This document shows, in pieces, positions 52,866 to 62,305 of a stretch of DNA of 64,000 nucleotides. Below the pieces are notes generated by a model that was not told where the DNA came from, ran no database searches, and worked only from the letters and a program-made list of their open reading frames with translations. Position 1 is the stretch's first letter. Each line of letters starts with the position of its first letter. The DNA comes from Acetobacter musti (GTDB lineage Bacteria; Pseudomonadota; Alphaproteobacteria; Acetobacterales; Acetobacteraceae): NCBI RefSeq assembly GCF_011516835.1, contig NZ_WOTB01000005.1:165410-229409 (forward strand). Direction: 5' to 3'. Position numbers and translations under genes: made by a program.

Positions 52866-54245
52866 ATGACCAGATTTGTCTTCATTGCGATTCTGGCGGC
52901 ATCGCTGCTCACGGCCTGGTGGTCGCGTGGCGGCCGGCGTCACGATGAAATCCACGACTATTTCGTGGCGTCACGCCAGTTCGGCGGCCTTCTGCTGTTC
53001 TTTCTTGCCGCCGGTGAAACGTACAGCCTCGGCGTTCTTACGGCATTTCCCGGAGGAGTTTATCTCCACGGCACCTCTTTCTGCATCTGGTTCACAGCCT
53101 ATGTGGTGCTGGCCTTTCCGGTGGGATACTTCCTCGCTCCCATGATCTGGAACGCTGCCCGGCGCTATGATCCGGTGACCGTCTCGGATCTGTTCTGCCG
53201 GCATTTTCGCAGCCGCACACTCGAAATCCTCGTTTCTCTCGTCGCGATCGTCTTCATGATTCCCTGGGGCGTCATGCAGTTCATGGGGCTGACAATGGTG
53301 CTGCAGGGGCTCGGTTTCACGCTGCCGTCCTGGGTTCTGATGACGGTCGCGGCCATTCTCGCCTACAGCTACACGGCCATTTCCGGCATCCGCGCGCCGG
53401 CCTATGTCTCGGTGATCAAGGACACGCTGCTGCTGGCCGCGATTGTCGTGGTCGGGCTTGCGATCTTCCGGCTGCCGCATGGGTACCAAACGATGCTGCA
53501 GGGTCTTGATGATCCGGTCTTCACCGGCCGCGACATTCGCGTGATGATCACGAACACGCTGTTTCAGGCATCCGGCCTGTTCCTGTTTCCCGCGGCCATC
53601 GCGTCGTTTTTCACCGCCCGTAATCCGCAGGCGATCCGGCGCGCGATGATCGCCATGCCGCTTTACATGACTATGTTCGTGTTTCTGATGCTGACTGCGT
53701 TTTATGCCCGTGGCGCTTTCGGCTCCGGCCTCTCTCCGAACCACATTTTCATCGATACGGCCCGCCACCTCCTCTCTCCATGGCTGATCGGGGTCGTGGC
53801 CGGCGGCGCGGCGCTGTCGGGGCTGGTCGTGCTCGCCAGCACCTGCCTCGTGATCGGCCCGCTCCTGACTCACAATCTGCTGAAGGGACTCAGCGAGAGG
53901 CATCAGAAGCGCGGCGCGCAGTTTATTTCGGTGATCTATCTGATCGCCTCCATGCTTGGCGCCACCTGGGCCGCCTCGATCGCGGCCACCATGAACAATC
54001 TGAGCTATTTCGGGCTGACGCAGCTTCTTCCTGGTGTTCTGATCATCGGCCTCGATCTGTCCGTACCGGCCAGCGGCGTCATCGCCGGCCTCATCACCGG
54101 TGTGACGATCCCGACCGTGCTGTTCCTCGGCGGCATCGACACGAACGGCATCAATCCGGGTCTGATCGGCCTCGCCTTCAACGCCGCCATCGTGACGGCG
54201 GTGTCGCTGCGGTCACGGCATGGGCTGGCACAGACGCCGCGCTGA
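52866..54245 (+). CDS. Sodium:solute symporter (SSS) family transporter
   Basis: 459 residues with about 13 membrane helices. Stretches: HDEIHDYFVASRQFGGLLLF (the SSS N-terminal motif), AAGETYSLGVLTAFPGGVYL, YDPVTVSDLFCRHFRSRTLE, IPWGVMQFMGLTMVLQGLGF, AGGAALSGLVVLASTCLVIG. Member of the Na+-solute symporter superfamily such as PutP/PanF relatives; substrate not predictable. The ATG at 52866 starts 10 residues into a frame open from 52836. It is followed 72 bp later by the S10 peptidase gene. Confidence 0.9.
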   Translation: MTRFVFIAILAASLLTAWWSRGGRRHDEIHDYFVASRQFGGLLLFFLAAGETYSLGVLTAFPGGVYLHGTSFCIWFTAYVVLAFPVGYFLAPMIWNAARRYDPVTVSDLFCRHFRSRTLEILVSLVAIVFMIPWGVMQFMGLTMVLQGLGFTLPSWVLMTVAAILAYSYTAISGIRAPAYVSVIKDTLLLAAIVVVGLAIFRLPHGYQTMLQGLDDPVFTGRDIRVMITNTLFQASGLFLFPAAIASFFTARNPQAIRRAMIAMPLYMTMFVFLMLTAFYARGAFGSGLSPNHIFIDTARHLLSPWLIGVVAGGAALSGLVVLASTCLVIGPLLTHNLLKGLSERHQKRGAQFISVIYLIASMLGATWAASIAATMNNLSYFGLTQLLPGVLIIGLDLSVPASGVIAGLITGVTIPTVLFLGGIDTNGINPGLIGLAFNAAIVTAVSLRSRHGLAQTPR

Positions 54246-54317
54246 CGGTATCGCTTCTCTCCGCAGGTGAAGTCCGTCCGGAGTGCGGCGGGCCGGTTCT
54301 GTCACAACGGAGGCATC

Positions 54318-55892
54318 ATGGTCACACATCCCCGCAGGCACGCCGGAACGCGGAAACGGGTTCTGAATCGCGTTCTGCTCTGCGCCACAACGCTGTTCGT
54401 CACCTCGGGGCTGTTTGTCACGTCCGCGATGCCGGCCATGGCGCTCGACAAGCCGCATCCGGTTCAGAAGACCGATCCGGACAAGAGCGACGACAAGCCG
54501 AAAATGACCGGTTCCGCCGCTCTTCTGCCGGCCGATTCCGTTACGCATCAGACGCTCACATCAGGCGGGAAGCAGCTTGGCTACACAGCGCATGCCGGCA
54601 CGCTCACGCTGCGGGATGACAAGGGCGAGCCGACCGCCCGCGTCTTCTATGTCTCCTATACTCTTGATGGCGGTCAGGCGGACAAACGGCCTGTTTCCTT
54701 CTTCTTTAATGGCGGTCCTGGTGGCGGCAGCGCATATCTTAATCTGGGCGCAGCTGGTCCGACCGCGCTGACCATGCCTGCCGGCAATCCGACAGACGGC
54801 GCCAATGCGAAGCTTGGTCCCAATCCCGACAGCTGGCTGGCCGCCACGGACATGGTGTTCATCGACGCGATCGGCACCGGCTATTCCGTGCCGGTGAAAC
54901 CGGATACCGCCGACAAGATGTTCTACGGCACGAAAGCCGATGCCCGCGCCTTCGCCAAGGCGATCAGTCTGTGGATCGGCGCGAACGGCCGGCATGCCTC
55001 ACCGCATTACCTGGTCGGGGAAAGCTATGGCGGCATCCGCTCGATCGAGGTGGCTACGGCGCTTCAGCAGCAGCAGAACATGATCCTGAACGGAATCATC
55101 ATGATCTCGCCGGCTCTGGAAATGAAACTGCTGGACGCGGCGAACAATCCGCTTGCCTCCGCCATGCTGCTGCCGTCGCTGGAGGCCTCGCGTCTCGACA
55201 TGCAGCATAAGCTGACGCCGGATGCGATCGAGGACTCATATCGCTACGCCTTCGGCCCCTATCTGACGACTCTCGCCGCTCCGCTGCCGGCCAGCAGCGA
55301 TGACGCCCGTGGTTTCTATGCGGAAGTCGCCACCAGAACCGGGCTCGATCCGGCAGTCGTGGCCCGCGAGCGTGGCACGCCGGACCCTCAGGCCCACGAT
55401 GTCCGCAGCCGCAACGGCCGCCTTTTCTCCCTCTATGACGGCACGCTTTCCATTGCCGATCCGTTTCCCGAAGGGATCGAAAACAGTGATAGCCCGGACC
55501 CCGTTCTGTTCGGCTTCGGGCGGGCCTATGGCAATGCCTTTGAAGGTTACGCCGCGCAGACCCTGGGCTTTCATACCGAGCTGACCTATGATCTGCTTGA
55601 TCTGAAAGTGAACAGCGCCTGGGATTATCGCGGCGAGGGTGAGCCGGTCGCCAGCGAAATTCCGCAGCTCCGCAAACTGCTGGCGCTCAATCCCACTTTG
55701 CGGGTGTTCATCGCCAACGGCTATTTCGATCTGGTCTGTCCGTTCGCCAGTTCCCGCTGGGTTGCCGAACATATTCCTGTCGGCCGCGACCGGATTGACC
55801 TGCATGTCTATCCGGGTGGTCACATGCTCTACACCCGTCCCGCCAGCCGCGCGGCCCTGTCGCGGGATGTAAAGGCTTTCCTGACGCCGTGA
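54318..55892 (+). CDS. S10 family serine carboxypeptidase, exported
   Basis: 524 residues; a signal peptide (about residues 1-41, basic start then LLCATTLFVTSGLFVTSAMP, AMA cleavage) sends it to the periplasm or outside. Family S10 catalytic motifs: FFFNGGPGGGSAYLNLGAAG (oxyanion region), YLVGESYGGIRSIEVATAL (Ser), FIANGYFDLVCPF (Asp) and VYPGGHMLYTRPASR (His). All three triad residues are present. GGAGG sits 4 bases before the ATG. Bacterial S10 enzymes release C-terminal amino acids, often at acid pH, consistent with an acid-producing organism. Downstream of the SSS gene and convergent with hemH. Confidence 0.93.
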   Translation: MVTHPRRHAGTRKRVLNRVLLCATTLFVTSGLFVTSAMPAMALDKPHPVQKTDPDKSDDKPKMTGSAALLPADSVTHQTLTSGGKQLGYTAHAGTLTLRDDKGEPTARVFYVSYTLDGGQADKRPVSFFFNGGPGGGSAYLNLGAAGPTALTMPAGNPTDGANAKLGPNPDSWLAATDMVFIDAIGTGYSVPVKPDTADKMFYGTKADARAFAKAISLWIGANGRHASPHYLVGESYGGIRSIEVATALQQQQNMILNGIIMISPALEMKLLDAANNPLASAMLLPSLEASRLDMQHKLTPDAIEDSYRYAFGPYLTTLAAPLPASSDDARGFYAEVATRTGLDPAVVARERGTPDPQAHDVRSRNGRLFSLYDGTLSIADPFPEGIENSDSPDPVLFGFGRAYGNAFEGYAAQTLGFHTELTYDLLDLKVNSAWDYRGEGEPVASEIPQLRKLLALNPTLRVFIANGYFDLVCPFASSRWVAEHIPVGRDRIDLHVYPGGHMLYTRPASRAALSRDVKAFLTP

Positions 55893-55930
55893 ACCGCCAG
55901 GCCGGAGGGGGAAATTCCCCTCTGGCCGCG

Positions 55931-56965
55931 TTATGCGATCCAGCCCTGAAGCTCAGACCGCGCCAGTGCCTCCAGCAGGCCAATCGCCTCGGGGCTGCCG
56001 TTCAGGCAGGGGATTAGACTAAGCTCCTCCCCTCCGGCCGTGAGGAACTCGGCCCGCACTTCGTTACCGATCTCATCGAGCGTTTCGATACAGTCAGCCA
56101 TGAAGCCCGGCATCATGACCGCGATCCGTCTGATGCCTTTCGCGGGAAGGCCGGCGATAAACGGCGCGGTATAGGGTTCCAGCCATTTTGCGGGTCCGAA
56201 GCGCGACTGGAATGTCAGCGGCATGTCCGCTTCCGTCATGCCCATCGCCGCCCGCAACGCAATGACCGTCCGCATGCAGTCTTCGCGATATGGATCGCCT
56301 TTGGCGACATAGTCTTTCGGCAGGCCGTGGAAGGAGGTCACAATCATCTGCGGTGGCACGGACAGCGCGCTCAGGGCCTGTCGCGCTGTCTCCGCCAGAG
56401 CCCTGATATAGACGGGATGATCGGCAAAAGCGGGTAATGTCCGGATGGCGGGCTGACGACGCAGTTTCATCAGGAACCGGAACAGCTGATCATTCGCCGT
56501 TGCTGTCGTCGTTGCGCTGTACTGCGGATAAAGCGGCATGCACAGGATGCGGTCGCATCCGGCCGTGACCAGTTCCTCAACAGCCGTCGCTACGGAGGGA
56601 GATCCATAACGCATGCCCCAGGCGACGCTGACGTTCTCATCCGCGAACTGCTTTGCCAGCCCATCCGCCTGTTCGCGGGTATAGGTCCGCAGCGGACTTT
56701 CATCGCGCCCGGTGTTCCATATGCGACGGTAGGCGGCGCCACTGCGACGGGGCCGGACTGTCAGCACCACGCCCTGCAGAATGGGCTGCCACACAACCGG
56801 CGACGCTTCTATGACGCGCTGATCGGAAAGGAATTCGGAGAGATATCGCCGCACACCGGAAAAGCTGGTGTCGTCCGGCGTTCCGAGACTGATCAGAAGA
56901 ATGCCGATACGGCCCTGTCCCATCGGGGCCGGAGCGGAAGGGCCGGAAATATGCAGAAAGCTCAT
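55931..56965 (-). CDS. hemH: Ferrochelatase
   Basis: 344 residues, inserts iron into protoporphyrin IX in the last step of heme synthesis. Motifs: IGILLISLGTPDDTSFSGVR, GMRYGSPSVATAVEELVTAG, LYPQYSATTTATANDQLFRF, VTSFHGLPKDYVAKGDPYRE (catalytic His) and MMPGFMADCIETLDEIGNEV (metal-side Glu). Slightly longer than the typical 320 residues because of an N-terminal extension. No heme genes adjacent. Confidence 0.96.
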   Translation of the reverse strand: MSFLHISGPSAPAPMGQGRIGILLISLGTPDDTSFSGVRRYLSEFLSDQRVIEASPVVWQPILQGVVLTVRPRRSGAAYRRIWNTGRDESPLRTYTREQADGLAKQFADENVSVAWGMRYGSPSVATAVEELVTAGCDRILCMPLYPQYSATTTATANDQLFRFLMKLRRQPAIRTLPAFADHPVYIRALAETARQALSALSVPPQMIVTSFHGLPKDYVAKGDPYREDCMRTVIALRAAMGMTEADMPLTFQSRFGPAKWLEPYTAPFIAGLPAKGIRRIAVMMPGFMADCIETLDEIGNEVRAEFLTAGGEELSLIPCLNGSPEAIGLLEALARSELQGWIA

Positions 56966-57117
56966 ACGATCCTGCTTACCGCAATCGCTCCGTTCGCGAA
57001 ATGCGGACGACAGAGATCGACACCCGATATCAGAACCGGGACAGTCAGACGGTATACCGTTCCGGCACCTTCATGAACCCGCGAGGTATTATGCGGGCTC
57101 ACACAGTCAGAACCGGA

Positions 57118-57276
57118 TCAGCGACGCCGGACGCGAACCGGGACGTAACGCAGGGCGGCGCTGCGTGCGGACAGACGCCCCGTAAGCACGGCCATTCCGG
57201 CGGCGGCAGACAGACAAATCATTTCGGCAATGTTCAGATGCGGCATGTATGACGCGATGTCACTGAATAAAGACAC
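57118..57276 (-). CDS. Possible small membrane protein
   Basis: 52 codons starting at GTG with GGGAG 7 bases upstream: VSLFSDIASYMPHLNIAEMI, then one hydrophobic stretch (ICLSAAAGMAVLTG) and an Arg-rich C-terminus. The layout suggests a small inner-membrane protein, but no family is recognised and it may be chance coding in GC-rich DNA. Confidence 0.3.
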   Translation of the reverse strand: MSLFSDIASYMPHLNIAEMICLSAAAGMAVLTGRLSARSAALRYVPVRVRRR

Positions 57277-57379
57277 TTCGCTACTCCCACGCTTCCGGTG
57301 CAATGCCGGGCCTCGCGCACGGCGGCTGCTTCCGGATTTTCAACTAGGACACGCTGCCGGCCGGGGCGCAAGTGCAAAA

Positions 57380-58015
57380 TCATCCATGCAGATGAGTGGC
57401 CGTCACGGGCATTTCAGGATGATCGCCGAGAGGAGGCAGAACAAGCCGGGCGCTCTCATCTGGCGCGAGAGCGCCGAGCTGCGTCAGAAACGTGCTGACC
57501 GTGTCCAGCGGATAGGTCCGCCCCGCGACCAGGACGGAATGACCGGTTTCCGGTACGGGCGCCGGAAATACATTGTCCTTATCGTCCCGGAGAATAAATC
57601 CGCTGCCCGGGAATAATGTTCTGGCGGTGCTGGCGGGAATGGGCGCGTAAAACTCCCATCCCGAACAGTGACTGCGATCAAACATCACTTCCCCGCTGGG
57701 CTGGCTGGAAAAAAACCTGTCCCGGCATTCAGCGTAAGGACCATCCTCGTCCAGAACCTTTATCGCGATCGCCAGGCCGTTCAGTGTCACGGGTTCGATA
57801 TGCGGCAGTGGCATCGGGCTCGATTCGCGTTTGACCAGCGCGAAAGGCGCATCGTCACGCAGGGGATCGATGTCCAGAAGCAGCCCCGGCCGCCCATCCG
57901 GACACGCGTCCGGCGTCACAGCGACAATCCGGTCATGCCGGGGGTCGTTGTGCAGAAAGCGGCCGAAATAATCCATCAGCCAGATCTCCTGCCCGGAATT
58001 CTGCGCCTGACTCAT
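57380..58015 (-). CDS. Hypothetical protein translationally coupled to mutY
   Basis: 211 residues, no signal or membrane segment. Regions: IWLMDYFGRFLHNDPRHDRI, VTPDACPDGRPGLLLDIDPL, KVLDEDGPYAECRDRFFSSQ, FPGSGFILRDDKDNVFPAPV. The ATG at 58015 overlaps the mutY stop (ATGA) with GGAGG 9 bases upstream, so the start is secure and the two are coupled. I do not recognise a family with certainty. Confidence 0.7.
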   Translation of the reverse strand: MSQAQNSGQEIWLMDYFGRFLHNDPRHDRIVAVTPDACPDGRPGLLLDIDPLRDDAPFALVKRESSPMPLPHIEPVTLNGLAIAIKVLDEDGPYAECRDRFFSSQPSGEVMFDRSHCSGWEFYAPIPASTARTLFPGSGFILRDDKDNVFPAPVPETGHSVLVAGRTYPLDTVSTFLTQLGALAPDESARLVLPPLGDHPEMPVTATHLHG

Positions 58016-59190
58016 ACGCTGTTTCCTCCGGTCCTTTTCCTGCGGCTCACCCGGACGGACCCATCCTGTGGCAACGGGGTGGCAGCCTCTCCGAGAAATT
58101 CCAGCCCTGTCTGCACGCATTTTTTCATCAGAGAGGAGAGCGCGTTCTTCTGCATCTCATCCGTCCGCACCAGAAAACCATCGCTGCCGTCAGGGTTGGG
58201 CATCGTTGAAAGTCTCGCCACCTGCACTGCTACAGAAAGCGAGAAATGGGTAAATACATGCTTAACGGAACCGGCGGATTCCCACCGGATGCATCTCACA
58301 TTTTCACCTGCGCGCTCAGATTCACCGGCCCGCTCAGCGAACGGCGCATAGGGCAATGCGTCTCCTGGCGGCCATGGCGCTGACCGCCAGTCCGTTCCCG
58401 GCAGTTCGACTGTTCCGCCCAGCAGCCCCGTCGACGGACGGCGCCGCATCAGAATCCGGCCGGTATCATCCGTAAGGAGGAAATGGACACCATAACGGGC
58501 TGGCCGGTCCGCTTTCGGCGCCCGGTAAGGCAGAAGCGCCTGTATCCCCGCCTTACGTCCCGCGCAGCCATCCTGCCACGGGCATAGAACGCAGGCCGGA
58601 GAGCGTGGCGTGCAGATCCCGGCGCCCAGATCGAACAGGGCCTGGGCAAAATCGGAAGGACGGTTTCTGGCGGCTCTGCCCATATTGAGCGTGGCGGCCC
58701 GTTCAGCCAGTATCTTTCGTGCGCCGGGTAATGGGGCCTCGACGGCGAACACGCGCGCCGTCACCCGTTCGACATTGCCGTCCACAGGTACGACCGGTAT
58801 CCCGAAAGCGATTGCCGCAATCGCCGCGGCCGTGTAGGCGCCGATCCCCGGCAGCGCTTTCAGTCCTTCGACATCGCGCGGGAAGCCGCCATTTTCCACC
58901 AGAACCTGCGCGCAGCGATGCAGATTGCGCGCCCGTGAGTAGTAGCCCAGCCCAGCCCAGAGAACGAGAACGTCATCAACCGGCGCGCCGGCCAGGGACG
59001 AAAGCGTCGGGAATCGTTCGAGGAATCTCAGATAATATGGAATGACAGCCCTGACTGTGGTCTGCTGCAGCATGATCTCGCTGATCCAGACGTGATAAGG
59101 ATCGGCCAGATCGCCCGGAGACGCGCGCCAGGGCAGCGAACGGCGATTCCGGTCATACCAGTTAAGAAGCGCAGATGAACTCAGGGTCAC
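58012..59190 (-). CDS. mutY: A/G-specific adenine DNA glycosylase
   Basis: 392 residues, removes adenine mispaired with 8-oxoguanine. The N-terminal HhH-GPD domain has EIMLQQTTVRAVIPYYLRFL, LPGIGAYTAAAIAAIAFGIP and VDGNVERVTARVFAVE (catalytic Asp). The [4Fe-4S] cluster motif is CTPRSPACVLCPWQDGC. The C-terminal NUDIX-like domain, which reads 8-oxoguanine, follows (GVHFLLTDDTGRILMRRRPS). It starts 11 bp from, and is divergent to, the DciA-like gene, a common alphaproteobacterial pairing. Confidence 0.96.
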   Translation of the reverse strand: MTLSSSALLNWYDRNRRSLPWRASPGDLADPYHVWISEIMLQQTTVRAVIPYYLRFLERFPTLSSLAGAPVDDVLVLWAGLGYYSRARNLHRCAQVLVENGGFPRDVEGLKALPGIGAYTAAAIAAIAFGIPVVPVDGNVERVTARVFAVEAPLPGARKILAERAATLNMGRAARNRPSDFAQALFDLGAGICTPRSPACVLCPWQDGCAGRKAGIQALLPYRAPKADRPARYGVHFLLTDDTGRILMRRRPSTGLLGGTVELPGTDWRSAPWPPGDALPYAPFAERAGESERAGENVRCIRWESAGSVKHVFTHFSLSVAVQVARLSTMPNPDGSDGFLVRTDEMQKNALSSLMKKCVQTGLEFLGEAATPLPQDGSVRVSRRKRTGGNSV

Positions 59191-59201
59191 AGGGACGTGT
59201 T

Positions 59202-59702
59202 ATGAAAGCCGCGAAGACAACCGGCAAGGGCAACACTGCAGAAACGCAGCCGCCCAGACGCGCATTCACCGCCCGCAGTCTCTCCGCCCTGCTTCCCGCC
59301 GTGACGCGCCCGGCGTTCCGCAAGCGCTCGCCCGTTGCCGTAACCCTCTTTCTGGACTGGCATAATGTGGTCGGTCCGAACTGGGCCCTGCGCACGGAGC
59401 CGAAAAAACTCTCCGCCGGCACACTCACCATTGCCTGTCTGGGGCCAGCGGCGATGGAGCTCCAGCATATGCAGACCAGCCTGATCGAACGGATCAACAC
59501 ATGGTGCGGCCCCGGAACCGTTGAACGTCTGCGCCTGACGCAGGATTTTCAGCCTCCCGCCCGCTCCTCCCGCGCGCCGCGGTCAAAATTGGCTTCCGCG
59601 CCGCCCGTGACACTGCCGGACATGCCGGAAGGGCCGTTGCGGACCGCGCTGGAAGCTCTGGGCAGCCGCATCAGCGAACGAAACCGCCGCCGCCAGCGCT
59701 GA
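59202..59702 (+). CDS. DUF721 (DciA-like) protein
   Basis: 166 residues with the KH-like DUF721 core at about 45-115: VTLFLDWHNVVGPNWALRTE, PKKLSAGTLTIACLGPAAME and LQHMQTSLIERINTWCGPGT. DUF721 proteins include DciA, the ancestral loader of the replicative DNA helicase, so this may load DnaB here. The C-terminus (59561-59700) is Arg/Pro-rich and probably disordered. ATG at 59202 chosen; GGGA lies about 8 bases upstream. Divergent from mutY by 11 bp. Confidence 0.82.
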   Translation: MKAAKTTGKGNTAETQPPRRAFTARSLSALLPAVTRPAFRKRSPVAVTLFLDWHNVVGPNWALRTEPKKLSAGTLTIACLGPAAMELQHMQTSLIERINTWCGPGTVERLRLTQDFQPPARSSRAPRSKLASAPPVTLPDMPEGPLRTALEALGSRISERNRRRQR

Positions 59703-60026
59703 CGGGCGAACCGGTCCGGCGGAGCTGTCACGAAAAAGCCAGAGATGTCCGGCAGAGTCTTCACTAACAACCGGACAGTACGAAGGAAGACGGGGTACGC
59801 CGGGACCCGAAAGAGGCTCAGCCTGGGCAGACCAGCGATATGACACGGGTGTTTTCTGTGGGTTGCGGGACGACTGAGACAGACGGAGACCGGAGCTTCC
59901 GGTATGCCCCCTATGCGTTGAAAATTACTTTACCTTTTGGTCATGGAGACATGCGAGATCGACCCGCTTTCCGGATCCGGCAATTGCTGATTCGCGAAGC
60001 TGCGTTCGTTCCGGCAGGAGTACACA
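59703..60026. other. Non-coding region
   Basis: 324 bp between the DciA-like gene and the small gene at 60027. Mostly GC-rich, with an AT-rich spot near 59919-59940. I see no repeat, hairpin terminator or RNA gene. Confidence 0.4.
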
Positions 60027-60269
60027 ATGGATCACGACACCACCGGGCGATCAGTTGCCGGGGAGCACGCTGACATCGTCCCGAAGCAGGACCCGCAGAC
60101 ACGGTCCGATCTCGATTTTCTGGCCCGCTGGGAACAGATGTCGCCCCGCGACACGGGCGCCATGCTTCGCGCCAGCCTGCTGCGGCGAACGAGTCCGCAT
60201 CTTGCTGACCGGACAGCCGCGCCGGAAAACCAGTGCGACCGGCCTCTTGCCGAACCCGTCCAGGCATAA
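60027..60269 (+). CDS. Small hypothetical protein
   Basis: 80 residues, charged, no membrane segment: MDHDTTGRSVAGEHADIVPK, then LDFLARWEQMSPRDTGAMLR. GGAG lies 7 bases before the ATG, which supports real translation. It converges with the GNAT gene (12 bp between stops). No family recognised. Confidence 0.5.
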   Translation: MDHDTTGRSVAGEHADIVPKQDPQTRSDLDFLARWEQMSPRDTGAMLRASLLRRTSPHLADRTAAPENQCDRPLAEPVQA

Positions 60270-60280
60270 GCCCGCGGATT

Positions 60281-61426
60281 TCAGTTTTCCTGCCGATATG
60301 GCGAAAAGGCGAGAAGGGCCTCGGCTTCCGCCATGACAGCAGGCCGCTCCTGATCGAGAAAATCCGAAACGGCTCCGCGCAGTCCGGCATTTCTGATCAG
60401 ATGCGCTGAGAATGTCAGAGCGGGCAGATACCCTCTCTGGATTTTATGTTCTCCCTGCGCCCCCGCCTCGACACGCGCCAGACCATGCCCGATGGCGAAA
60501 TCGATGGCGCGATAATAGCAAAGCTCGAAATGCAGGAACGGCCAGTCGCCGGTGCAGCCCCAGTTCCGGCCGTACAGAGTGTCGCCACCGAGAAGATTAA
60601 GCGCTCCCGCAACAGGTCTGCCCTCATGTTCGGCAATCATCAGAACGACCCGGTCGCCAAGTCTTTCTGACAGCAGAGAAAAGAAGCGGCGCGTCAGATA
60701 GGCCTGACCCCATTTCCGGTCCACGGTCGCGTGGTAGAAGACAAAAAATGCATCCCACAGCGCTTCGGTGATGCTGCTTCCCCGGATCGTCCGGAAGGTG
60801 AGGCCGCAGGCATTGGCATCGCGGCGCTCACGGCGCAGCACTTTGCGTTTGCGTGAAGACAATGCGTCGAGAAACGCATCGAAACTGTCATAGCCGCGAT
60901 TGTGCCAGTGATACTGCATGCCGAGCCGCCGCAGCCAGCCCTGGTCTGCGAGGCAGTCGTAATCCTGCGTATTGCAAAATGTGACATGCGCCGATGACAG
61001 ATCAAGCTCGTCACAGACCTGCGCCAGCGCCTGTCCCAGCGCGGCCCGCGTGCCGGTCGGCGCATCCGGCCGGACCAGCAGCCTGGGACCTGGCGCAGGT
61101 GAGAATGGCACAGCAATCTGCAGTTTCGGATAATATGCTCCGCCCGCGTTTTCGAACGCCCGTGCCCAGGCGTGATCGAACACGTATTCCCCGTAGGAGT
61201 GTGACTTCAGATAGGCCGGGGCGACAGCGACCACACGGCCGGACGGATCACGCAGCACCACGTATTGTGGCAGCCAGCCGGTCCGGGGCGTGGCCGAGCC
61301 GCTGTCTTCCACAGCGGACAGAAAGCCATGACTGACGAACGGATTGTCCTCTCCCGCGCAGGCATCCCAGTCCGCGACCGGGATATCCGCGATTTTCGCG
61401 TGAAGAGAGACAGTCCAGCCGGACAT
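60281..61426 (-). CDS. GNAT/FemAB-like acyltransferase
   Basis: 381 residues of the GNAT-like peptidogalycan biosynthesis/recognition group (DUF482-like). Stretches: NPFVSHGFLSAVEDSGSATP, SHSYGEYVFDHAWARAFENA, LSSRKRKVLRRERRDANACG, MIAEHEGRPVAGALNLLGGD, YGRNWGCTGDWPFLHFELCY, ARVEAGAQGEHKIQRGYLPA. It likely transfers an acyl or amino-acyl group to a lipid or peptidoglycan-related acceptor; substrate unknown. The ATG overlaps the RidA stop by one base (TGATG), so the two are co-translated. Confidence 0.88.
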   Translation of the reverse strand: MSGWTVSLHAKIADIPVADWDACAGEDNPFVSHGFLSAVEDSGSATPRTGWLPQYVVLRDPSGRVVAVAPAYLKSHSYGEYVFDHAWARAFENAGGAYYPKLQIAVPFSPAPGPRLLVRPDAPTGTRAALGQALAQVCDELDLSSAHVTFCNTQDYDCLADQGWLRRLGMQYHWHNRGYDSFDAFLDALSSRKRKVLRRERRDANACGLTFRTIRGSSITEALWDAFFVFYHATVDRKWGQAYLTRRFFSLLSERLGDRVVLMIAEHEGRPVAGALNLLGGDTLYGRNWGCTGDWPFLHFELCYYRAIDFAIGHGLARVEAGAQGEHKIQRGYLPALTFSAHLIRNAGLRGAVSDFLDQERPAVMAEAEALLAFSPYRQEN

Positions 61427-61890
61427 CAGCCGACCTCGAACATCCCTTCGACCTCGACCGGCGCGTCGAGCGGCAAAGACGGCACGCCGACGGTCGAACG
61501 GGCATGGCGACCGGCATCACCGAAGGCGTCAACGGCGAGATCGGACGCGCCGTTCATCACGCTGGCATGGGCGGTGAAGCCCGGTGTACAGGAGATGAAA
61601 CCGCCAAGGCGGACGACACGGGTGACTTTCGAGAGGTCGCCGACAGCCGTTTTCAGCTGCGCGAGCAGGTTGATGAGGCAGTAGCGGGCGGCTTCTGTGC
61701 CGGTTTCGAGCGAAACGGCGTCACCGAGTTTGCCGGTGGCGAGGAGTTTGCCGTCCTTTAGCGGGAGCTGGCCGGAGATGACGATGAGCGAGCCGGAGCG
61801 GGTCCACGGGAGGTAGTTGGCGACGGGCGTTGCCGGTGTCGGCAGGGTGATCCCGAGGGAAGAGAGGCGGGATTCCGGGGTTTCGGACAT
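61426..61890 (-). CDS. RidA (YjgF/YER057c/UK114) family protein
   Basis: 154 residues. RidA deaminates reactive enamine/imine intermediates. Stretches: LGITLPTPATPVANYLPWTR, VISGQLPLKDGKLLATGKLG, AARYCLINLLAQLKTAVGDL, VRLGGFISCTPGFTAHASVM, and RSTVGVPSLPLDAPVEVEGM, the last holding the conserved Arg and Glu of the pocket. Length is that of the longer, ~150-residue RidA branch. ATG at 61890; the frame runs open 82 codons further into repeat sequence but the family start is here. Weak ribosome site. Confidence 0.93.
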   Translation of the reverse strand: MSETPESRLSSLGITLPTPATPVANYLPWTRSGSLIVISGQLPLKDGKLLATGKLGDAVSLETGTEAARYCLINLLAQLKTAVGDLSKVTRVVRLGGFISCTPGFTAHASVMNGASDLAVDAFGDAGRHARSTVGVPSLPLDAPVEVEGMFEVG

Positions 61891-62305
61891 CGGTGTCGAT
61901 CCTTGCGGCTGGTCATCGGATATGAAGGGCGCAGGGTGCCTTCGGGACGGAAACGGGGCAAGGGCGGAGCCTGATTTTTGTGGGATCACGCCTGTGAGTA
62001 TGGGGTTCGGGGAAAAGCCCGCGCCCTCTGACGCAGGTTGTGTCGCAGGAAAGTGGCGACGTCCTGATGCAGGGAAAACGGAATGTCGGCAGGCGACCCC
62101 GGCCGGAATGCGTATGGTGCAACAGACCGTTTTCAACGCCCGTTCGTGAAACCTCCTTTAAATCATCAGGAAGTTTTTGGGTTCCGCCTTTTTTCAAAAA
62201 GGCGGTGTCTTCTGAAGCTTTTTCGATGCCGGATTGATGGGGAGACGGTCAGCCGTTCCGTGTCACCTGCGGATATGAAGTCGTCAAAACAGGGCGGGAA
62301 CCGCG
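61891..62305. other. Non-coding region with an inverted copy of the hairpin repeat
   Basis: 415 bp between ridA and the next gene. It carries the inverted repeat copy at 62170-62223 and a GGGGTTCGGGGAAAAGCCC stretch at 62000-62018 resembling the interior of the 39.8 kb repeat. No gene is supported. Confidence 0.5.
62170..62223 (-). repeat. Hairpin-bearing dispersed repeat, copy 2 (inverted)
   Basis: Read on the minus strand it begins AAAAGCTTCAGAAGACACCG and matches the 39943-39996 copy with few changes. The stem CCGCCTTTTTTCAAAAAGGCGG at 62184-62205 could terminate transcription in both directions and serves the minus-strand gene at 62306. Confidence 0.7.
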